Assembly: GCA_026874595.1 (NCBI GenBank)
Contig: CM049307.1
Span: 41,548,362-41,612,361, forward strand
Origin: Sipunculus nudus
Lineage: Eukaryota; Annelida; Sipuncula; Golfingiida; Sipunculidae
DNA length: 64,000 bases
Direction: 5' to 3'
A program made the translations under genes and the position numbers. Shown here piece after piece: positions 37,934-49,795 of this stretch. Each line of letters starts with the position of its first letter. Position 1 is the first letter of the stretch. The notes beneath the pieces were generated by a model. It was not told the DNA's origin, made no database searches, and saw only the letters and a list, made by a program, of their open reading frames with translations.

Positions 37934-38137
37934 CGTTCTCTCGGGTGGTTTGGGTTCGTGCCCGTTGTCCGGTAGTTCCCTCTCTCCGCGAGTGTTAAGA
38001 TCGCCAGGATTTGTGGGGTAGAAGTTGTAAGCCATGAACATTTGGATACACACGATAAAAGCCGCGATATAAAAGAAGAGTTTGTAGCGTACACAGAGCC
38101 GCCTCCACGAGGCGACCCGTGCCGCCGCCATCCTCAT
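37934..38137 (-). CDS. First coding exon of a type II membrane protein, probably peptide O-xylosyltransferase
   Basis: This exon encodes a short basic cytoplasmic tail (RVASWRRLCVRYK), one hydrophobic signal-anchor of about 20 residues (FFYIAAFIVCIQMFMAY), then a polar, proline- and acid-rich stem. That is the layout of Golgi glycosyltransferases. The order RYKL, eleven hydrophobic residues, Q, six residues, F matches the start of vertebrate xylosyltransferase 2 as I recall it. That family adds xylose to serine to begin glycosaminoglycan chains. Start is ATG at 38137, or better the ATG at 38131, which has A at -3 and G at +4. The exon ends ACG|GTAAGT at 37934 in phase 0. The rest of the gene must lie to the left on the minus strand; no later exon was recognised. 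The type II anchor is firm; the enzyme name is an inference. Confidence 0.6.
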
Positions 38138-38380
38138 GTCCAATGAACCTGCCGGTGTATGCGTGGAGAGTTATAAACACCGGGGGCTGTTCCACAATAA
38201 ACACGGCGGTGCCAAATCCACGACCAAGGACTGGTAACGGGATGTACAGTGTTATAATGGGCTGTTCTGACTGTTTACTCAGCGATACCGGCCTGTCGCA
38301 CTAAGAGTGCTAGAATGCCCCGCCGGTGTTACGTAACAACATTAGCCCAAGTACTGTCTTCTATTACGTAATGCATAAGG
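38138..38380 (-). promoter_or_regulatory. Putative promoter of the xylosyltransferase-like gene with two TTACGTAA sites
   Basis: A CpG-enriched stretch directly upstream of the start. It contains GTTACGTAAC (38328-38337) and ATTACGTAAT (38363-38372), both perfect palindromes fitting RTTAYGTAAY, the site of PAR-bZIP/NFIL3-type factors, 35 bp apart and about 190-235 bp upstream of the start codon. Function inferred from motif and position. Confidence 0.4.
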
Positions 38381-38869
38381 AAATAATAAAAAAATATTTT
38401 CCAGTAACTATTCTAGTCCAATTAACTCGATTAGTTCTGAAGGAATATTCTTTTTGGTTGAATTATTTATTTGGTTTCAATAAACTAAAAAGCGAGTTAA
38501 ATTGAATAAAATTAAGGGGATTTGAATATCACATGGATGGTTTTATAATGAATATCAGTCACAATTCTATTTATAAATCATATATGTATATGCTCTGAAT
38601 AAAGTCATGATTTTGGGTTTCCTAAAATTGGTAAATAAATAATAAATACGACAGGCAATGTCAGCTGCAAGTATGTTTACTTCCTCTGTTCATATATCAT
38701 TTGTCTGACCCCATAGCAGGTATACGGCATGTAGTCATTATTGCAACTTAAAATACCAGCTGAAAAATTTATTATATTATGCTTGGGGGTTTTAATTTAA
38801 GTTAATAGATCAATAACCGGTAATTCTTAATGGAAGGGATCAAAGGGATCTTTTGCATACCAGGTATGT
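38381..38869. other. Non-coding stretch
   Basis: AT-rich; nothing recognised. Confidence 0.4.
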
Positions 38870-39010
38870 AAAATGTAGGCCTACATGAATTAAAGCCAAC
38901 ATTTCATTTTAAAACCATTCGCTTACTCCTGTGCACAGGAGGAAATAAGCTTCCACCGGGTGCAATCAATGGCACAAACCATAAAACCATAAACATGGCA
39001 TGTATGCCAC
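38870..39010. repeat. Dispersed repeat family D, copy 2
   Basis: Partial match to 36830-37070; see that entry. Confidence 0.4.
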
Positions 39011-40835
39011 CTGGTTGCCATTCTTCTGTCTTTTTTCTTTAAAATTTCATGACCTTATTGTTAGGCATGGATGCACAAAATTGGACAGTCTTGTCACTGT
39101 AAATAAACACACGCAAGTGTATTAATTGTTAACCCACAAACAGATCCATAAAAACATATAAAACATGTAAATTGGCCATACAGTCAATGTTTTGCTTGGA
39201 AATTTTTAAATATTCAGCCAAAATGAAAAAATAGCATGAGGTAATACAAATACCAATGCAAATGTATATGTACTTTTAAGCCTTAGTGTGGGCAAGCAGT
39301 AATTCATATAAAAAAACTGTGGAGATTCATTTTTGTCCTATATTGTCACGCCATTGAAAGGATAATAAACATTCATTGAATGTATCTTCATTGACCAGGG
39401 CTGATAGGCATGACCATCACCTCAACTTATATACAAAAAGACAAATATATGAGCTTCAAAATAAAAAAAAAGAGATTGAAGAAAATTATAAGAACTATAA
39501 TATTAATATTTAAGAGGGGGCAGTTTTGGTCTAGTGTACATCAATCTATGACCAATTACATGGTTTGTAGTTTTGAACCAGCTTTGGCTTAAAAAGCCTC
39601 AATTACAATGCTTAGACAATATGGACATAACATCAGTCTCATGCATACTTCAAGAAATCTTTCAAAGGAACTTTGACCTGAGAATTTTTAAAGATTTTAT
39701 TTTACTTCAGTTTCTAGGAATTTTCATTTTTTCTAAGTTTAAGAAGACAAAACACATTTTTGCAACTTCTTTCACCATTTGTCATGTCCTTAATTGTTGT
39801 CATGTTATTCCTCTCTTGACAAGTGTGTGTTAAAAGGAGATTACAGATGAAATATTAACAAAACAGTTAAAAACCACAGAACTGGTGGAATGTTAGGGTA
39901 TATTTAAAAAATAAATGAAATCACTGCAGATAACCATTGCCAGTGCAGCTGTGAATGGAATTATGTTAAGATGAAACTTCAGTGTCTGAGGATCATAATC
40001 ATCTGTACTTTAAAATGTTTCACTGTGAAGTATTTGTCCTAATTTGCAGATAAAAGATTTTTTTAGTTATGATATTATTTTGCACACAGATTAAATAAAA
40101 ATGGTGTAAATTAAGCAACCATGAAACATATTTTAAAATGCATTATGAACTGTTCATTTCACACAACTATAATAGGGAAGCAGTCAGGGGATGCATAGTT
40201 TGAATGTCATTGCATTATTTAAATTACCATCATAATAAAAAGTGTATAAATAGTTATCCACTTTCATGGGCCAGAAATAGATTATGTGGTGATACATTTG
40301 TGTGTAACAGCAGTTTTTAAAACTGCACATAGATATATTCAGTAATCATTATACATTATTCTTCTCTAGAATCAGAGCTGATAAAATACCTTGTCAATGG
40401 AATACATTTGCAAGAACTTAAATAATTTACCTAGGTAGTGTATATACTGAACATATGATTTTTTTTAGTTGCATAGTAATTCTCCCAAAAAAGACTGATA
40501 AATTCGTTCATGACAAATATCATTTGTCATGATATGATAATCAGTTGTTATCATAAATACATTTTTGACTAACAGCAGTAAATTATTAATGAACCTACAC
40601 CTGAACCTACCATCTGGGGAAGTGCTGTATTGAGAACCTTCAGGTATTTGGTTTTAATTCAAGCAATCTGGCATTTCTTTTGTTGTTAAACGGTCACTTA
40701 AATGTCCATGCTGAATTTTATCATTACAAGTGGGAAGCAGACTAGATGTCTTGTATATATAGCATCAACCCAGATTTCATGATCTAATGAACTAATTTTC
40801 ATGATCAAATTCTAAAAGTAAAAGACACCTGTGAG
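39011..40835. other. Non-coding stretch
   Basis: AT-rich sequence without recognisable genes or repeats. Confidence 0.45.
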
Positions 40836-41505
40836 TGCTGGAACCATTTTCCACCCACGTATATGAACTTCACTGTAAAGTCACCTGCTGGAACCATTTT
40901 CCACCCACATAGGTGAACTTCACTGTAAAGTCACCTACTAGAACTGTTTTCGACCCACAAAGGTGAACTTCACTGTAAAGTCACCTGCAGGAACCGTTGT
41001 CCACCCACCTAGGTGAACATCACTGTAAAGTCACCTACTAGAACTGGTTTCCACCCACATAGGTGAACTTCCCTGTAAAGTCACCTGTTGGAACCATTTT
41101 ACACCCAGGTAGGTGAATTTCCCAGTAAAGTCACCTGCTAGAACCGTTTTCCACCCACAAAGGTGAACTTCACTGTAAAGTCACCTGCAGGCACCTTTGT
41201 CCACACACATAAGTGAACTTCACTGTCATGCACCTGCTGGAACTGTTTTCCATCCATATAGGTGAACTTCCCAGTAAAGTCACCTACCAGAACCGTTTTC
41301 CATCCACATAGGTGAATTTCACTGTAAAGTCACCTACTAGAACCATTTTCCACCCATGTAGGTGAACTTTACTGTAAAGTTACCTGCTGGAACTGTTTCC
41401 CCGCCCACATATTTGAACTTCCCTGTAATGTAACCTGTTGGATCTGTTTTCCACCTACAAAGGTGGACTTCACTGTGAAGTCACCTGCCAGAACCATTTT
41501 TAGCC
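40836..41505 (+). repeat. 50 bp minisatellite, about 13 units
   Basis: The unit contains 'gtcacctgctggaacc', 'ttttccacccacat', 'aggtgaacttcactgtaaa'. Landmarks 'cactgtaaag' recur at exact 50 bp steps (40871, 40921, 40971, 41021) and then with small drift. Units differ by scattered substitutions (ctgctgg/ctactag, cactgt/ccctgt). No coding frame spans it. Confidence 0.9.
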
Positions 41506-42530
41506 TACATGTTCAGGTGATTTTCAAATAAACATTTATGTTTCACAGTTATTAAAACAATTTGGTTTCTTTAAAAATAGGAACCAAGACAGTCACATTT
41601 CAAACACAGAAGTAGCTAGCTTTAGATACAAGTGTACATGTTTTCAATGTGTTTGTCAATGTTTCTTGAAAATTATTTGACAAGTAAGTAAACAGATGTG
41701 CCACATAGAAAATAAGGTTTCTGATCATACTGTATATCCCATACAAAGGGGCTCTAAATTTTTATCATACCTGCGTCTTTCAGGCCATTCAATACTACAG
41801 CTGATGTCAGGGATTTGGGCTTATGATAGTGTGTCAAGTAATGTAAACAAATAAAACAAGTTTGTTGACAAACATTATTTGACTTTTCCATTTGCAAGGT
41901 ACATTTAATTATTGGAAAGTTCCTGAATCTTGATGGACCAAGCAGGCCAATAATATTAAGTAGATTTCAATATTTGTGGAGGAGAATGTGTGCCAGTTGT
42001 GTTATATTATGAATAAAACACTGTATAAACACAAGAGAGACTGGTTTTGATGGAGATGGTGTCATGGGAAATCAACCACTGGTGATTGGTCAGTGTCCTT
42101 AGTGACGGTTTTGCACAAATTACACAAGCCTCATTCTGGTGATGTGCAGCCTCAGTCTGGAAAAATCTAGTTAATATTGCCAGTATTTCATCCATAAGTA
42201 GTGTGGAGAGTCATACTATGGTAAACAACAAATAAATAAAAAATTACTAGGAATTATGCAAAAATACAATGGCAACTATTTAGGTGTCATCAGATTATAA
42301 ATAAATTTAAGACAGTTGTAATTATAACAAATTCATGCTATATTTTACATGAAATATTAAATATATCTGACAATCAAATTCACTCTTACTCTCTTTCTGT
42401 CTCTATCTTTCTTGCTTATACATGCATGTACACACACACACATGCACACACCTGCACTTTCCATTTTTCAAGTAGTGCTTTATACCCAAAACAGCCAGGT
42501 GTGACCTGATTATGTTATATATGGTGTTAC
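41506..42530. other. Non-coding stretch
   Basis: No gene recognised. Short CT- and CA-rich patches at about 42388-42455. Confidence 0.45.
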
Positions 42531-42785
42531 CACATTTAGACTTTTCAGGGATATTCAAATAATTGCCAACTTAATACAGAAAAGGAAGTCATAACAATCA
42601 AGGATTGTAAAGTTGCCTGAACTGATGATGGAAAAGTTTATTTTATATCTGAGGGATTACCATATTTGGACTTTTCAGGGATATTCCTATAATTGCAAAC
42701 TTTATACATAATAGGAAGTCTTTAAATCAAGGATTTTGAAGTTGCCTAATCTGATGATGGAAAAGTTTATCTTATATCTGAGGGA
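42531..42785 (+). repeat. Two-copy tandem duplication, unit about 125 bp
   Basis: 'accatatttggacttttcagggatattc' style sequence through 'atgatggaaaagttta...atctgaggga' occurs twice in direct succession (about 42531-42655 and 42656-42785) with limited divergence. Confidence 0.75.
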
Positions 42786-43384
42786 CTTTATTGACGAATA
42801 TAATGCACATCTGTATAAAAAGCAGAAGCAGCCGGATACAGATAAAGTAATCAGAATTTGTAAATGTTGTATATCATAAATCTAATAAGAGCCAAAGACA
42901 GTGATGGTGGCAGATTCCATTCTCAAGATCTACACTTGGGAACTCTATAGTTTTTCACCAGTAGGTTACAATTCTGATTAATTAAAATATATAAAAACTG
43001 TCTGTAAAACCTAAATGGTAGCCATTACTTACTTGCGTATTAATCATACACCGGCTGATGGGAATTAACCCTTATTAGGTCTGTGAACGGTTTAAATGGA
43101 ATCTTGCTTCACACTCAGATCATTGATCAACACACCAAAACTTCTACAGGTTATAAATCTGCCCAGGAGGAGACAGTCTAATTATCAGTTTCATTTCTTC
43201 TGGGCAGGCCACAGTAGCAACCATAACACCACTTCCTGATGTATTAGACAACCTTGACAACTAACTAAATAGACCATTATGCAGACTTAGCTACATCATC
43301 CCAAACAAACAGTTCCTAAACTTAAAGTGTAAGTTTAGTGATCTATCATTAGACCTGCCACATCACTGGTAATTTTAATTGGAG
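42786..43384. other. Non-coding stretch
   Basis: Nothing recognised. Confidence 0.4.
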
Positions 43385-43590
43385 ACTTGAAATCTGCATT
43401 CACTTATTCAGCCCATTAAACCAGGTTCATTTGTGAATAAGTGACTGCACATTTTTGAGTAATCCTTAATAACATTCCTGAATCAGGATCATGTGCTTGA
43501 GGAACACCAAAATCCTATCTATTCTCCACTGGCCCATTCACCAAAATGTCCTTAAAATTTCATGAAATTCCATTCATAATTGTGTGAGTA
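43385..43590 (-). repeat. Dispersed repeat family F, copy 3 (reversed)
   Basis: Its reverse complement follows 10262-10480 closely: 'catgaaattttaaggac', 'gattttggtg', 'gattcaggaatgtt', 'acaaatgaacctgg', 'aataagtgaatgc'. Confidence 0.65.
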
Positions 43591-46500
43591 ATGTTGTGAA
43601 CACACACACAAACACATCCTATAACATAAACAGTGAAAAAGTAATACTCTCCTAGAACTGGCAGCAAAAACTGTAACACCAAGCCTCAAAAGGTTTCAGC
43701 ACATTTGATACGAGCTTTGATATTTGATACCACGTTTGATACCAGTGTTCATCCAGCACATGATCTTGATACAGGAATGTTACCAAGTTCAACAAAATAA
43801 AGCCCTCAGAGAGCTAGTAGGTTCACTAAAACATCAGAACTAAGAGCACGCACAAACACACCAAATGTTAAAGATTACATGATAACAATTGTCAACAATT
43901 CCAACAGGATAAACTCAATGCAAATCTTAACAAATGACCACATGCATACAATAGCCAAAAATAAATTTGTTTCTCAGGACATAATCTTACCAAATCCAGA
44001 AAGAGAGACTGATATCACATCCACTAAGCAATCAGCCCTGTCAAGTCAGCTTGATCTTACCTTACACCCACTTTGATATTTATAGACCATAGCTTATCAT
44101 CCCTGTCTCCTCTGAATTTCTCCTACTTTTTTATGCCTTATAATAAATAGATCATAATTAAACATTCAGATATCATCTTTAATCACTGCTGAATGAGTGC
44201 CTTGGACAGGGGTCCCGACTTCCTCAGCTAAGGTGCTGGGGCATCATATTTTCCTTCTTTTTAAAAAAAGGTACCAGCTTGGACACATGAGCTGTCTATA
44301 GTGATGGGTACTTTCATGATATCTGCAAATCATGTGAGAAGGAGTGAAATGCATGAATGAATCTCAAACATCTGCATGAAAATGAACAACAGGTCTCTCG
44401 TCAGGCTCTTGGAAATATAGAGGAATTTTATAGGAGCAATTGAGACAAAATAGTTTCAGGAGTTTATAGAAGTTTTCAGCCTCATTACAGCATTCAAGGG
44501 TCTGTTTAATTAGTTTGGATGGCTATGCCTATATGACTGCGATATTCACATGCACAGTTCTACATAAGAGGTCAGTCTATATAACAATAATTATTCAATA
44601 ATAACAGTTTTATCTGTAACACCATAGTGTAGAGAAAGAATATAGTGAAATATAGGGGATTATGCCCTGAATAATGGAAAATATACAAAATTATTTTTTT
44701 ATTAATTGTAGGATATTAAATTATTATAGGAGATTATGGGCTCAATGCTGGAAAATAAAGGGAATTATAGGATGTACAGGAATATATGGGAAAATGCAAA
44801 AGTCGGTAGAAGCCCTGCAACACCAAGTGATAGTTAAAGGGTGGAATATTACTACCTTACTGATGGGGGTTTATCAACGCTGAGCCAGCAGTAATGCTAT
44901 AATCACATTATTCCCCAGGAAGCCCCCTAAATAAAGCTTGGCAGAGATAATTACCACCATTTCACCTCCTCACACCAGGCGTGGTCCTTGTGGCCTGACT
45001 GATAGCATGATGCTGCCATCTGGCAGGTAATTTCATTACTCACTAACTCAGACTTGTGCCACCACGCAAGTAATTACAACTGAAGACATGCCAAGGCTCA
45101 AACACTGAACAAGAGATACACATAATAATCCCTTGTCACACACTCACACCAAGGGACATAAATAAATCTCAAGATTTCTGAATTTGGAAAGCTATGTCCA
45201 ATCTTCATTTAAGTAAAGTTGCATCAGAGCTTATTTTCACTCATCACCAATGTGGATTATTTTTATAAACATTTTGGCCTAAGCATTTACTTTATTCACA
45301 TATACCAATTCAGTGACCTCCTGTGTAATAAGACCACCTGTGGGACTGGTCAAAAGCTGTATTAATTATAAAGGTGCCCATTTACCTATGTTTTGAAAAT
45401 AATTTATGCGATTTCAGGCTTCCTCTGTGTATTTATTTATGATATGAGGGTAATTTTGGTTGTAAAAAGTTCTTAAGGATTTCATGAAGGATGTTTGAAT
45501 TTGTTTATCAACAACATGTTTGTAAACACAGCAATGTTGACAAATGGGGAAAACTCGTAATCTAAGGTGGTAGGTTGAATATATGCAGAGGTAGAAAGGT
45601 CACTTGTTACATAATGCCATTTGCAAAGCTTTGGTTTATTTGTTTTGATAATTTTAGTGGGCCCCCACATATTATAAACATGTTGATATAAACAATACAA
45701 GCAGCCTATGTGTGGTGATATCCATGTTTTCTGGCCTATGGCTCCAAAGGATTACCTTGAGTTTATTAAGGTCAGACAGCTGAGTGGGCCCCTTTAATAG
45801 ACAGGTTATCTCATAAGACAGGTGGTCTCCCAGACTTGTTCCACTGTCTTCCATAACCAAAGCATACTTTGTATGTGTGGAATCATGTTTTAATCATTAG
45901 CAACAAAAAGGAAACAATAGAGATAATTCAAATTTAAGATGAAATTACTTCATTGGCATGTTTTTAGCCAGGCTGCCTCACTTGATTAGTAATTTGAAAC
46001 ATTTTCAATGATGGGCTGCATGGGCTCCTATAGAGCTTGGAATCATGCACAAATTTTCAAGTGTCGTCTCTGCATAATTCTGTCTGGGCACTTTTTTTAG
46101 TTTACAAATATGCAGCTTTTAATTATGACGGTTTCAGCAAATTAGTAGCCATGCAGTACTTGTAACATTGCCTTATATAGAAGGCCTTTTATTGATGTGA
46201 TTGACATGGCTGCGGTACCAACTATACAGCTGAACAATTCAATGAATGTGCATATAATAATGTGTGTCTGTGTATAGATGTGTGTATGTAACATTGCCAT
46301 GCCAAAGGCCTTAGTAGTAGTTGCTACTGTATCAACTGGTTGAGAAATTTTAGTGTGGTTTGTGGAGTCTTACTTATGGCTAAAAGCACAGTACCTAAGA
46401 AAACAACGAGTCAACTCTCAGGTAAGTGTGATATCATATATGGTCAGAAAATCGAACCTGAAAACGGAAGTTAACTAGATGAAGTTGATTAACCTTCACA

Positions 46501-47329
46501 AAAACATGAAACCCCAATGTAGTGCAAATTGATGACAACTTTTGCATTGGAAGATAAAAGCAAGTGACCGCTAATGTTCACTGTAATGTACATGACATAT
46601 GGACCAATGGTTAAGGTGACATTAAAAATGGAGAACTTCTATAAATCATTAAGATTACATAGTTTGGTATAATTCTGATCAACATTAATAAAAACAGTTA
46701 GAATATTAAAGATAAGCCAGCACAGTTTCACACTGGAACTGGGTCAGAATGACTATTTGAGAAAAAAATATGTTACCTAAATATTTTCTAGTACTGATGT
46801 TTAAGAACTGGCCTGCTTACCTAAGATATGTCTGAGATATCATTATAGTAAACTAAAGTCATTTCATTAGTAAACAAATATAATTCTTTATAAATTCTGC
46901 ACCTAGGGGTAAAGGTCAACAAAAGGTTTATCAAATTCAGAGAGTCATATGTTAATTATTTCATTAAATAAGAGTCAGGTCCAGTAAAGACTCAGGCTAA
47001 TAAGTGAACAACCAAATGAAGCTCAATGATCACCTGCAAAAGTCAAGATCAAGACTGAACAGTAGCTTTTAAACTTTGTGTTGAAAATTTCATAATTTGA
47101 TGTAAATATATGCTGGTTTTCAGCTCACCAGCCTCTGTTACCTATTGCCTCTCGATTCCCACATATACCTGACTTATAAAAACAGAAAATATAAAAAACA
47201 AGGCCTACAGACCTAATGTGAACCTGTGCAAAGTTTGGGAGTATAAATAGAGGATTATTTTTAAAATTTAATATTGATCCTCTTATGTCCTGCAGATCTA
47301 CCTTAGTATTATGATTTCAGCAAAATGGA
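43591..47329. other. Non-coding stretch
   Basis: No gene recognised. A repeat-like segment at 45697-45800 shares short blocks with 28165-28280. A possible tiny exon at 46376-46420 (ATGGCT ... TCAG|GTAAGT) is noted but not supported by any recognisable protein. Confidence 0.4.
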
Positions 47330-48527
47330 AGTTCGGACCTGCGAAAAGCTTTCCAGGTTATATACATATGCTAAATTTTAGGCAGATATTGCCAGATAAG
47401 TCGTACTACTACTTGTATATGAGTGATTTTATCCCACAGCAAACAAACAGAAGGACGCTGTGCAAAAATGGTGGCGCCACCAATTTTGTATGATTTAGAG
47501 CGATATGATTTCTATACATATGCAAAATTTCAGGGGGATATGTCAAACCAGTCCTTCGATGTAAGCCTGAATGTCTGCAGCATAAACATAAAAGTAGGTG
47601 GCGCCACCTGCCACATAATCGAGAAAGCTATCCAAGAAGTATAAACATGCAAAATTTTAGGCAGATATGTCAAACCACTGCCGAGATAAGAGTGATTTTA
47701 TCCAAAGGCAGACAAACAGACAAATACATATGCAAAATTTTAGCCCAATCGGTCGAATGGTTTCTTGGATGAGCTTGGATGTCTGCAGCGTAAAAGTGAA
47801 TGAAGGTGGCACCACCTGTCATTAAATCAAGAAAGTTGTCTAGGACGTATAAACCTGAAAAATTTCAGATGGATAAGTCAAACCACTGCCAAGATAAGAC
47901 TGATTTTATCCCAAGGCAGATAAACAGATGAATGCTGTGCAAAAATGGTTGCAGGTGGCGCCACCAGTTTGTGTATGATAAAGAGCTTTGTGAGATCTAT
48001 ACACATACAAAATTTTGGCCAAACCGATCAAACGGTTCCCAAGATATGAGCTTGGATGTCTGCAGCATAAACGTTAATGAAGGTGGCGCCACCTGTCATA
48101 AAATCAAGAAAGCAGTCTAGTATGTATAAACCTGCAAAATTTCAGGTAGATAAGTCCTACCACTGCCGAGATATGAGTGATTTTATCCCAAGGCAGATGA
48201 ACAGATGAACGCTGTGCAAAAATGGTTGCAGGTGTCGCCACCATTTTTAGTGTATGTTATAAAGCTATCCAAGGGCTACATTTTTAGCCTGATCAGTCAT
48301 GAGATAAGTGGGTTTATGTGGGGAGACAGATGCACAAAAGGACGCTGGGCAGAGAGGAAAGTTCAGAGTTCAACCAAATATGAGGGCGCAGCAGTTCACA
48401 TGTGACCCAATCATAATTCCGAATTTAAAAAAATACTGCCCAATGGTAACGGAGGAGTTCTCTGGAACCTAAGCGGTGGCGGCGTCCGACTGAAAACAAA
48501 GTATCCACAAAACTCTAATTTGGCAGA
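47330..48527 (-). mobile_element. Family A non-autonomous Helitron, copy A3 (3' truncated)
   Basis: The 5' end is intact on the minus strand (TCTGCC after A, boundary 48527, with the usual 5' fold). Four palindromes lie at 47470, 47597, 47954 and 48082. The expected hairpin and CTAG end is absent near 47330, so the 3' terminus is lost or has diverged beyond recognition. Confidence 0.6.
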
Positions 48528-48544
48528 TACAAGAGGATGTAACA

Positions 48545-48855
48545 GTCAGGCTATTTTGGATATGTTCTTTTTACCAGGGAGAATTAATGGAACAGATGAA
48601 TGGAAAATTTGGCAGCATGGTTTTGGAGAAGAACATTTTTAAATGTTTTTTAGCTTCTTCCCCAAAAAATCTAAGAAAATGCAGTTAGCCAAGAAATAAG
48701 CAAAATCCGATAGAATTTTTTAGATGACAAATTTTTTGCAAAAAATTTGGTGATGCTAGCTCCTGCCCTTTTTGAGATAGCTATGACGCACGACAGACGA
48801 CGGAAGACGGAAGCCACACCACTGCATTAGCTCACAGATTCAATAAAAATTGCAA
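48545..48855 (+). repeat. Family C repeat, copy C1 (partial)
   Basis: Shares with 49265-49795 the order 'atttttaaa.gttttttagctt', 'ttggtgatg.tagctcc', 'gacgacgga', 'cattagctcaca' and an AATAAAAA-like end. Only the distal part is present. Confidence 0.5.
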
Positions 48856-48915
48856 ACCAAGTTTTTTCAAACAGTTGAAAGATATATTTCCAATAATTCT
48901 AATCTGGGCATTCTG

Positions 48916-48981
48916 CATCTAGACGATGTGTCTAGACGTCTAGACGCTGTGTCTAGACGTCTATACACATTGTCTAGACAC
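48916..48981. repeat. TCTAGAC palindrome cluster
   Basis: TCTAGAC occurs five or six times in 66 bp, twice as TCTAGACGTCTA head-to-head palindromes. Together they could fold into a cruciform. Flanking sequence is not obviously mobile-element ends. Confidence 0.6.
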
Positions 48982-49264
48982 CCCCCAGAGCCAGGTCAGT
49001 TGCCATGGTGATGTCTGGACCCCACCTGGTTGTACTGAGTGACCTCTTGACTTGGCTGCTGAAACTCAGCATGTTGTCAAATCTGTTTTCAAACACAGAA
49101 AGCCTTTTTCAATTGGCTACACTGCTTTTTTTACAGCTTTATTTACCTAATCTATTCTTATAAAACTGGCAGAACCCTACCATAGAATAATTCTTGTAAA
49201 GTTTAAACCAATCAGCTTAACAGTTTCTTTAAAAAAAAACAGTATATAAGCTAGAAGAGTCTAA

Positions 49265-49795
49265 ACTTACATTTTTGCTTGTAAAAACAGATCAATGTAG
49301 GTGGCACCACCAACACCTCAATTTCAGATATGACTCATGTGACAAACATTTGCATAAAATTTGGTGATGACAGCTCCAGCTATTTCTGAGATTTTAAGTT
49401 TAGTATGCTTTTTTGCACAGATGACTAAGTTTAACTTCCTGTAACTCGGTCAAAAATCATCGAACAGAAACCATTTGAACAAACTTGAGAGAGATTGTTC
49501 CAAGGAACATTTCTGTGAAATATTGGACAATTTGGCTAGACAGTTTCAGAGAAGAAGATTTTTAAAGGTTTTTAAGCTTTTTCTCTATAAAATCTAAATT
49601 CATGCAGATACCCAATAATAAGCTCCAGGGCACCAATTTTCACATGTGACTAATTCTTACATGTAATTTGGAGCTGCTAGCTCCGATGGTTTCTGACTTA
49701 CAGCCATGGACGGCAGAAAGTCAGCCCTGGACAGTGGACGGCTGATGACGGACGGACGACGCTGCACCATTGCATAAGCTCACAGGTTTGCTAAA
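49265..49795 (+). repeat. Family C repeat, copy C2
   Basis: Contains GGTGGCACCACC near 49306, a one-base variant of the family A/B palindrome. It ends with a GACGGACGGACGACG microsatellite, then GCATAAGCTCACAGG and CTAAAAAG. Family C thus resembles family B in plan but differs in sequence. No protein encoded. Confidence 0.5.

Noticed and set aside
46376-46420. Possible tiny first exon, ATGGCT followed by TCAG|GTAAGT
   Set aside because: The donor is good but the start context is poor (C at -3), the peptide is not recognisable and no second exon was found.
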